This document shows positions 15,010 to 18,044 of a stretch of DNA of 18,044 nucleotides, one piece after another (positions within the stretch are counted from its first letter, which is position 1; each line of letters begins with the position of its first letter). The stretch is taken from the NCBI GenBank assembly GCA_013388525.1, contig JACAFA010000123.1:1-18044 (forward strand), written 5' to 3'. The notes under the pieces were generated by a model that was given only the letters and a program-made list of their open reading frames with translations, had not been told where the DNA came from and ran no database searches. The position numbers were made by a program, and so were the translations under genes. The DNA comes from Ignavibacteriaceae bacterium (lineage in GTDB: Bacteria; Bacteroidota; Ignavibacteria; Ignavibacteriales; Ignavibacteriaceae).

Positions 15010-15249
15010 ATGAAAATAAAATTAAAAATAGGACAAAGGATAAGAAAATTAAGAGAATCCGCTAATATGTCACAAAAAGATCTAGCTTTTTCAGCCGATT
15101 TAGATCGGAGCTATATTGCAAGTGTTGAAAGCGGCCAAAGAAATATTTCAATTGTTAATATTGAAAAAATTGCCGATGCTCTTAATTGCTCACTAAAGGA
15201 ATTTTTTAACGATGCAGAATTTGATAAATCTTCAAGACGCCCTAGATAG
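15010..15249 (+). CDS. Restriction-modification controller (C) protein, XRE family
   Basis: 79 aa from ATG 15010. Fold: GQRIRKLRESANMSQKDLA then the recognition region DLDRSYIASVESGQRNIS and IVNIEKIADAL, very close to C proteins of type II restriction systems (R-x-YI-x-x-x-E-x-GQRN). I chose 15010 because GGGAG lies 11 nt upstream and the length matches C proteins. ATG 14992 is in frame, touches the operator and could serve a leaderless transcript, giving 85 aa. The protein should dimerise on the C-boxes at 14960-14991 and 17902-17919, delaying restriction until the methylase has acted. Its 3' end overlaps the restriction gene by 38 bp in another frame, implying co-transcription and translational coupling. 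Confidence 0.93.
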   Translation: MKIKLKIGQRIRKLRESANMSQKDLAFSADLDRSYIASVESGQRNISIVNIEKIADALNCSLKEFFNDAEFDKSSRRPR

Positions 15250-16051
15250 TATTAAAAAATCCATTGAAAAAGCTATAAGAAACAATGGTACTGAAGGGAA
15301 AAATAATCTCATCCGAACACAAAAACCAATTAAGTTATTACACGATGTAGTTAAATCAGAATTAATAAGAAATAAAGTAAATCCTAGATTAATCATTCCG
15401 CCATTGGGTCAATCTAAAGGTGAATATTCATTAGCCGGTTTTTTCAAAAAGAAAGATCAAGATATTTGTGTTATCCCAAATAATATTGAACCAAAAGAGG
15501 AGACTCTGAACTTTGAAGGAATATTATACGGTCAAAAGGATAACCTTGGTTATAAATTCACTGAACAAATATTATCAATTAATGTTAGAAGCCAATTAAG
15601 TAGTTCAGCTAAGAATTTCGATACATTGTATGAACGAACATTTGCCGAAGCATTAAATTTACATTTGCGATGTTCTAAAATGGTTTTAGGTGAATTTTAT
15701 ATGATTGCAGTGAATGAGTATGACAGCAATTATGCAAATAAAAAACAAGTTAAATTCAAAAACATAAAGGGTGTGTCTCAGCATATCGAGAAATATATAC
15801 TATCATTTAACGCTGTTAATAACCGAAAATCATTAAAAACAGATCAATACAAGTATGAGCGAGTTTGTTTGTTAATAGTTGATTTTAGTAAATCACCGCC
15901 AAAGATTTATAGTTATGATGAACAATTAAAAGAAGATGGCCTATTATCTGATAATTCAAAAGCAACTTTGAAAAATCTTAACTTTGAATCGTTTATTAAG
16001 GATTTACTTGGAATTTATACTGAAAGATTCGGTGCCAACATTTTCAATTGA
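15212..16051 (+). CDS. Probable type II restriction endonuclease
   Basis: 279 aa, placed by context: it overlaps the C gene by 38 bp and converges on the methyltransferase gene. Start ATG 15212 follows AAAGGA by 11 nt. The likely core is NFEGILYG, then ILSINVRSQLSSSAKNFDTL, then YERTFAEALNLHLR and MVLGEFYMIAVNEYD. The layout of strand, SQ-x-x-S, Asn, Arg and EA helix recalls the IEFKSQ region of XhoI/PaeR7I-like enzymes, but the usual E-x-K is replaced by N-V-R. A later YKYERVCLLIVDFS strand precedes the C terminus. I cannot name the recognition site. The 3' end overlaps the methyltransferase gene by 37 bp on the opposite strand. Confidence 0.75.
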   Translation: MQNLINLQDALDSIKKSIEKAIRNNGTEGKNNLIRTQKPIKLLHDVVKSELIRNKVNPRLIIPPLGQSKGEYSLAGFFKKKDQDICVIPNNIEPKEETLNFEGILYGQKDNLGYKFTEQILSINVRSQLSSSAKNFDTLYERTFAEALNLHLRCSKMVLGEFYMIAVNEYDSNYANKKQVKFKNIKGVSQHIEKYILSFNAVNNRKSLKTDQYKYERVCLLIVDFSKSPPKIYSYDEQLKEDGLLSDNSKATLKNLNFESFIKDLLGIYTERFGANIFN

Positions 16052-17892
16052 TATTTTTCAATAAGAAAATTATCTATTTCATTCTTATCGGTTAGTTCTC
16101 TCAATTCTTCAATCTCATTTTCTGAAAATTCTGGGATAGTAAATCTTTCTATGAAATTTTTTTGATAGCAAGGATATCCTCCTTCGATAGCTACGCTGGT
16201 TTTGCTTATATAATAGTGCATAACATAAGAATTTAGAATTTTTTGCACCACCCGAATATTTTCTACTCTGGTTAACTGATTAATTTCAGAATCTGAGAAC
16301 GCTAAATAATTATCTTCAAATTTCTTAAAATATATTCCATATCCATTTGTAAAGAATGCATCATCTTCCTCAACTAATAGAAATCGTGGATAACTGCTGA
16401 ATGTTGGGGTCAGTAGCTTTTTACCAGTCTTGGTAAGTCCTTGAGTTCTTCCCCAAACATAAAATGGCTCATAGTTATTTTTTCCTTTATCTCTTTTTAT
16501 CAATTCACCTTTTATTGAAAGAAAATATTTATAACACTTAGGATATTTTTTTTGCATTTCACTTTCTAATATTGGAATAGCTACATTGTTTTTAATTTTA
16601 AACGGACAAATAATTCTTCGTGAGTTCAGAGAAATCTCGTCTTGACTTTTGAAATCTGATATTTTGTAAATAGGCCTTGTAATTTCCTTTTCAATCTCAA
16701 AAACTCCATCATCTGTTGCCTTATATAAATATTTTCCCTTTTCAGTTTTACCATCAATAAAGTACAATTCATCTTTAAGCGTAGCAATACCAACGTTAAT
16801 GTCAAAAAGTTTTTTTATAGGAATTCCAATTGTTTCAATGAGTCTTATGTTTTCTTGTTCATCACTTTTTAATAAACGCCACTTTTTATAATTTAAATTT
16901 TGAACAGCATTAGGTGAACCATTAACTTTCATTAAAAATTCTTCCGGTTCTTCATTTTCTTTAATACGGTCAAAAAATATGATGTCATTTTGTTTTTTAT
17001 TAAGAATAGTGATTGCGGTATAAGTTTGAACATCAAAAACTTTTTTATGATTGAAATCTATAATCCGCTCAACACATTTATGATTTTGAAAGAATATACG
17101 CAGAGATTCACCGGCTAACGAGGTGAAATAATTATTTGGAGTTATATAACCCAACTTACCGGTATCAGAAAGTAATTTGTAACCCAACTCGAAAAAAGCA
17201 AAATAAAGGTTGAACGTTCCTTGCTCAATTGTTTTCCAATGCCTCACAAGAAATTGTCTATTTTTATCAGATAAATCTTGAAATTTTACATATGGGGGAT
17301 TACCAACTACATTATCAAATTTATCTTTCCATTCTGTTCGAAGACTATCTTGGCAAAATAAATTAAAATCTTTCTCTTCAATTATTTCATTGTGTTGAAG
17401 CGCATAAATAGTTAATAGAAGTTTTGCTCGATTAATATTATAGTCTAGTATGTCAGAACCAAACACGTTTTCTTTAATGGTTTTTTTAATAGGTTTTCTG
17501 TACTTGTTCTTATAATATTCCACTAGCCCGAGCAGAAAAGCTCCGCTTCCACAACTTGGGTCTATATTTTTATCCGATTCTTTCGGTCCAATTTCACTGA
17601 TTATAAAATCGATAATATATGTGGGGGTGAAAAAGGCTCCATTAAATTTCTTATCTTTTTCTGGAATAATAAGTTCAAGGTAGTTTTCTAATTCCTTCAC
17701 TGAATCAATGTTTAATGCAGAAGTGTCAAAATAAAGTTTTGTGTCCCTCTCAAAATCAGTAAAATAATTTTTTAGCAAGTCACTTCTACTATAATCAAGA
17801 TTAATATTTCTCAAAAAGCTGAAAATTAAATGCTTCTCAAGGTTTTTAATATCTTGAGTAGTGATTAAATCTTTCAGTAATTTTTTATTCAT
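16015..17892 (-). CDS. N6-adenine DNA methyltransferase of a type II restriction system
   Basis: 625 aa. Order of motifs is X (GAFFTP, 85-90), I (DPSCGSGAFLLG, 111-122), II (FGSDIL, 144-149) and IV (GNPPYVKF, 197-204), followed by a long C-terminal region resembling the TaqI-like target-recognition domain. This is the gamma class that methylates adenine N6 using S-adenosylmethionine. Longer than simple M.TaqI (about 420 aa) but within range for M proteins paired with a separate nuclease. No nuclease motif is seen in the N-terminal 80 residues, so a fused type IIG enzyme is less likely. A C-box 10 nt upstream of the ATG predicts repression by the C protein. There is no Shine-Dalgarno. Codon use looks more A+T-rich than in the T9SS genes. 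Confidence 0.93.
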   Translation of the reverse strand: MNKKLLKDLITTQDIKNLEKHLIFSFLRNINLDYSRSDLLKNYFTDFERDTKLYFDTSALNIDSVKELENYLELIIPEKDKKFNGAFFTPTYIIDFIISEIGPKESDKNIDPSCGSGAFLLGLVEYYKNKYRKPIKKTIKENVFGSDILDYNINRAKLLLTIYALQHNEIIEEKDFNLFCQDSLRTEWKDKFDNVVGNPPYVKFQDLSDKNRQFLVRHWKTIEQGTFNLYFAFFELGYKLLSDTGKLGYITPNNYFTSLAGESLRIFFQNHKCVERIIDFNHKKVFDVQTYTAITILNKKQNDIIFFDRIKENEEPEEFLMKVNGSPNAVQNLNYKKWRLLKSDEQENIRLIETIGIPIKKLFDINVGIATLKDELYFIDGKTEKGKYLYKATDDGVFEIEKEITRPIYKISDFKSQDEISLNSRRIICPFKIKNNVAIPILESEMQKKYPKCYKYFLSIKGELIKRDKGKNNYEPFYVWGRTQGLTKTGKKLLTPTFSSYPRFLLVEEDDAFFTNGYGIYFKKFEDNYLAFSDSEINQLTRVENIRVVQKILNSYVMHYYISKTSVAIEGGYPCYQKNFIERFTIPEFSENEIEELRELTDKNEIDNFLIEKYQLKMLAPNLSV

Positions 17893-17901
17893 TTTAACAC
17901 G

Positions 17902-17919
17902 TGTTGACTTTGAGTAACA
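17902..17919 (-). promoter_or_regulatory. Single C-box at the methyltransferase promoter
   Basis: On the minus strand, TGTTACTCAAAGTCAACA. Its left half TGTTACT equals that of the left C-R site and its right half AGTCAACA equals that of the right C-R site. It ends 10 nt before the methyltransferase ATG, where a bound dimer would block RNA polymerase. An adjoining palindrome AACACGTGTT (17896-17905) partly overlaps it. A single site over the M promoter is the known Esp1396I arrangement. Confidence 0.75.
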
Positions 17920-18023
17920 AATTTAATTCTTTATATCAAAAGTAACAATATTTTTATAAAATTTTATTGGAAAAATTTAATCAGATAAAGGAAGAGAAAG
18001 AAAAATACTTAGTAAAAAAATTA

Positions 18024-18034
18024 CTGCATATAAC
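18024..18034 (-). repeat. Right copy of 11-bp inverted repeat flanking the restriction module
   Basis: CTGCATATAAC, the exact inverse of 14860-14870. It lies ten bases from the window end, so whether a further attC-like arm continues to the right cannot be seen. Confidence 0.55.
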
Positions 18035-18044
18035 TATTAATTAA

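Noticed and set aside
1..18044. Mobile-element genes, tRNA, rRNA or CRISPR arrays
   Set aside because: No transposase or integrase motif, cloverleaf, rRNA-like block or regularly spaced direct repeats were seen on either strand.

Overview
The window reads as a low-GC chromosomal segment of the Ignavibacteria/Chlorobi side of the Bacteroidota. Six predicted proteins end in a type IX secretion system (T9SS) type A sorting domain with the signature NYPNPFNPSTTI or a close variant. The bshB1 promoter has the Bacteroidota spacing TTTG-N19-TATATTTG, and a bacillithiol gene and an ATP-type pckA are present. No rRNA, tRNA, CRISPR array, transposase or integrase was seen.

Left part (1-9.6 kb), ordinary chromosome: the 5' end of a probable acetyl-CoA synthetase gene (minus); a secreted seven-repeat propeller-like T9SS protein (plus); a minus-strand run of bshB1, pckA and a CxxCH heme-binding protein; two plus-strand T9SS proteins (one Asp-box propeller, one choice-anchor V-like); then minus-strand genes for a CxxCH envelope protein, a CPBP-family membrane protease and an exported SRPBCC protein.

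Middle (9.7-14.9 kb): three minus-strand T9SS cargo genes (an M28 peptidase, an M6-like metalloprotease and a protein of unknown function). Two related, hairpin-rich intergenic elements (about 10961-11177 and 14641-14866) flank the last two genes. Their ends form inverted repeats whose sequence differs between copies while pairing is kept, with one bulged T at the same place. This is the geometry of integron attC sites, although no integrase is visible.

Right part (14.9-18.0 kb): a compact type II restriction-modification module that looks visibly more A+T-rich than its surroundings. A 79-aa controller (C) gene overlaps the probable restriction gene. Both converge on, and the restriction gene overlaps, a gamma-class N6-adenine methyltransferase gene. 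A double C-box sits directly before the C gene and a single matching C-box lies just upstream of the methyltransferase start. This is the Esp1396I-type logic, in which the C protein first activates then represses the C-R operon and represses the methylase gene. An 11-bp inverted repeat (GTTATATGCAG / CTGCATATAAC) brackets the whole module, and its left copy is the end of the right-hand attC-like element. The most interesting reading is that the restriction module, and perhaps the T9SS gene pair beside it, entered as cassettes at attC-like sites.
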